This document shows, piece after piece, positions 63,045-64,000 of a stretch of 64,000 nucleotides of DNA. The notes under the pieces were generated by a model. It worked only from the letters and a program-made list of their open reading frames with translations. It ran no database searches and was not told where the DNA came from. This DNA is from Sulfopaludibacter sp035606355. GTDB taxonomy: Bacteria > Acidobacteriota > Terriglobia > Bryobacterales > Bryobacteraceae. Each line of letters starts with the position of its first letter. The first letter of the stretch is position 1. Position numbers and translations under genes: made by a program. The DNA is taken from contig DATNFO010000024.1 of the NCBI GenBank assembly GCA_035606355.1, positions 310,001 to 374,000 of the forward strand, written 5' to 3'.

Positions 63045-64000
63045 ATGGCTGCAAACCGTCGGTGGCAATACCTTTTTGCCACATCCCTGACCGCGCTCCT
63101 CGGACTCGCCGTTTTTGCGCAAACGCGAGCCGGGCAGTACCCCGATTCGTTCCTCGCCGGCCTGCAATGGCGGGAGGTGGGACCGCTGCGCGGAGGCCGT
63201 ACGTACGCTGTGGCAGGGCATGCCGATCAGCCTGACACCTTCTACATGGGGTCCGTGGGCGGAGGGCTTTGGAAGACGGAGAACGCAGGGCACACATGGT
63301 ATCCGATTTCGGACCGCGGCATTCCGATCGGCTCGATCGGCGCTGTTGCCGTGGCTCCTTCTAACGCCAACGTGATTTACGTGGGCACGGGCGAGCCGGA
63401 TATTCGCAGCCAGCACTCGTATGGCATCGGCGTTTTCAAATCGACGGACGCGGGCAAGACGTGGACGCACATAGGGCTTGAGGGAACGCGGCAAATCGGG
63501 CGCATCGTGGTGGACCCGGCAAATGCGAACCGCGTGTATGTCGCGGCGCTGGGGCACGTGTACGATGCGAATCCGGAGCGCGGCGTATATCGCTCCACGG
63601 ACGGCGGCGCCACGTGGAAGAAGGTTCTCTTCAGTCAGAAGGATCCGAATAACGTGGGCGCGATCGATATCGCCATCGACTCCAGGAATCCGCGCGTGCT
63701 GTACGCGTCCCTGTGGGCCACGCGCCGTCCGCCATGGAGCGTGTACGCGCCGAGCAATTTGCCGGGCGGCGGGCTCTTCAAATCGACGGACGGCGGCGAT
63801 ACATGGAAGCAGCTTTCCGGTGGACTGCCGGCCGATCAGTTTGTCGGCAAGATCGGAATTGCGATCGCGCCGAGTAATCCGAACCGGCTGTGGGCCGTGG
63901 TCGACGACTTAGGCAGTGCGATCGCCGAGGCTCTTGGCGGAGGCGGTGGCCGGGGTGGGCGCGGAGCGGAGCAGCCCAAGACGGGCGGCGGCGTTTATAT
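63045..64000 (+). CDS. Sortilin/VPS10-type beta-propeller repeat protein (partial)
   Basis: At least 318 residues, running off the window end with no stop. Signal peptide (FATSLTALLGLAVFAQ). The mature part repeats BNR/Asp-box units: GGLWKTENAGHTW, GVFKSTDAGKTW, GVYRSTDGGATW and GLFKSTDGGDTW, each followed by a strand such as IGAVAVAPSNANVIYVGTGE. This is the start of the large glycosyl-hydrolase-like VPS10 domain proteins common in soil Acidobacteriota and Bacteroidota. Ends in a Gly-rich loop (GGGGGRGGRGAEQPK). Confidence 0.88.
   Translation, partial: MAANRRWQYLFATSLTALLGLAVFAQTRAGQYPDSFLAGLQWREVGPLRGGRTYAVAGHADQPDTFYMGSVGGGLWKTENAGHTWYPISDRGIPIGSIGAVAVAPSNANVIYVGTGEPDIRSQHSYGIGVFKSTDAGKTWTHIGLEGTRQIGRIVVDPANANRVYVAALGHVYDANPERGVYRSTDGGATWKKVLFSQKDPNNVGAIDIAIDSRNPRVLYASLWATRRPPWSVYAPSNLPGGGLFKSTDGGDTWKQLSGGLPADQFVGKIGIAIAPSNPNRLWAVVDDLGSAIAEALGGGGGRGGRGAEQPKTGGGVY

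Overview
The window looks like high-GC chromosomal DNA from an Acidobacteriota species, probably of the Solibacter/Bryobacter type. This is inferred, not proven. The grounds are four Oar-like TonB-dependent receptors that start with a carboxypeptidase-regulatory domain, paralogous membrane regulators of a kind common in that phylum, many secreted carbohydrate enzymes, and several dispersed palindromic repeats.

Left flank (1-18.5 kb), ordinary chromosome: the tail of an unidentified gene, an FRG-domain protein, an Lhr-type helicase, a Tat-exported Gfo/Idh/MocA oxidoreductase, a NatAB-like ABC exporter, a DUF892 ferritin-like protein with a small conserved hypothetical, a sulfur cluster (APS reductase, APS kinase, PHP phosphatase), an enoyl-CoA hydratase family protein, a GT39-like membrane glycosyltransferase, an RNase H-like exonuclease, a three-gene lipoprotein/MacB-like ABC operon, and a tRNA-Ala(GGC).

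Island (18.5-43.9 kb): the last 47 bases of the tRNA-Ala gene, CCA included, are repeated exactly at 43,844-43,890. Just inside the left copy lies a broken tyrosine integrase, and short ATTCCCGCA repeats sit inside both ends. This is an integrated genomic island that has lost its intact integrase. Phage debris at the left end (tail-fibre fragment, DNA methyltransferase fragment) is fused to a truncated GH43 gene. The intact cargo is a rhamnogalacturonan-I (pectin) utilisation locus in two converging units. The forward unit is TonB receptor then GH106-like rhamnosidase. The reverse unit is PL4 lyase, tandem-domain CE12 acetylesterase, two-domain esterase, TonB receptor, carboxylesterase, PL26 exolyase and a truncated rhaM. 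An IS6-family remnant lies where the two units meet and cuts off rhaM. The right end has a BlaR1-type peptidase remnant and a hypothetical protein with a possible HU-like fold.

Right flank (43.9-64 kb): a hypothetical protein coupled to a frameshifted PIN-domain gene, then a second carbohydrate locus. An operon of phosphodiesterase, GH71/99-like enzyme, GH130 and sodium/solute symporter faces a TonB receptor. Two paralogous single-TM regulators, a second closely similar TonB receptor, a secreted PHP protein, exodeoxyribonuclease III and the start of a sortilin/VPS10-type repeat protein follow.

The main result is a tRNA-targeted island carrying a pectin RG-I degradation system, beside a separate putative mannan/oligosaccharide locus. 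No CRISPR array or rRNA was seen.
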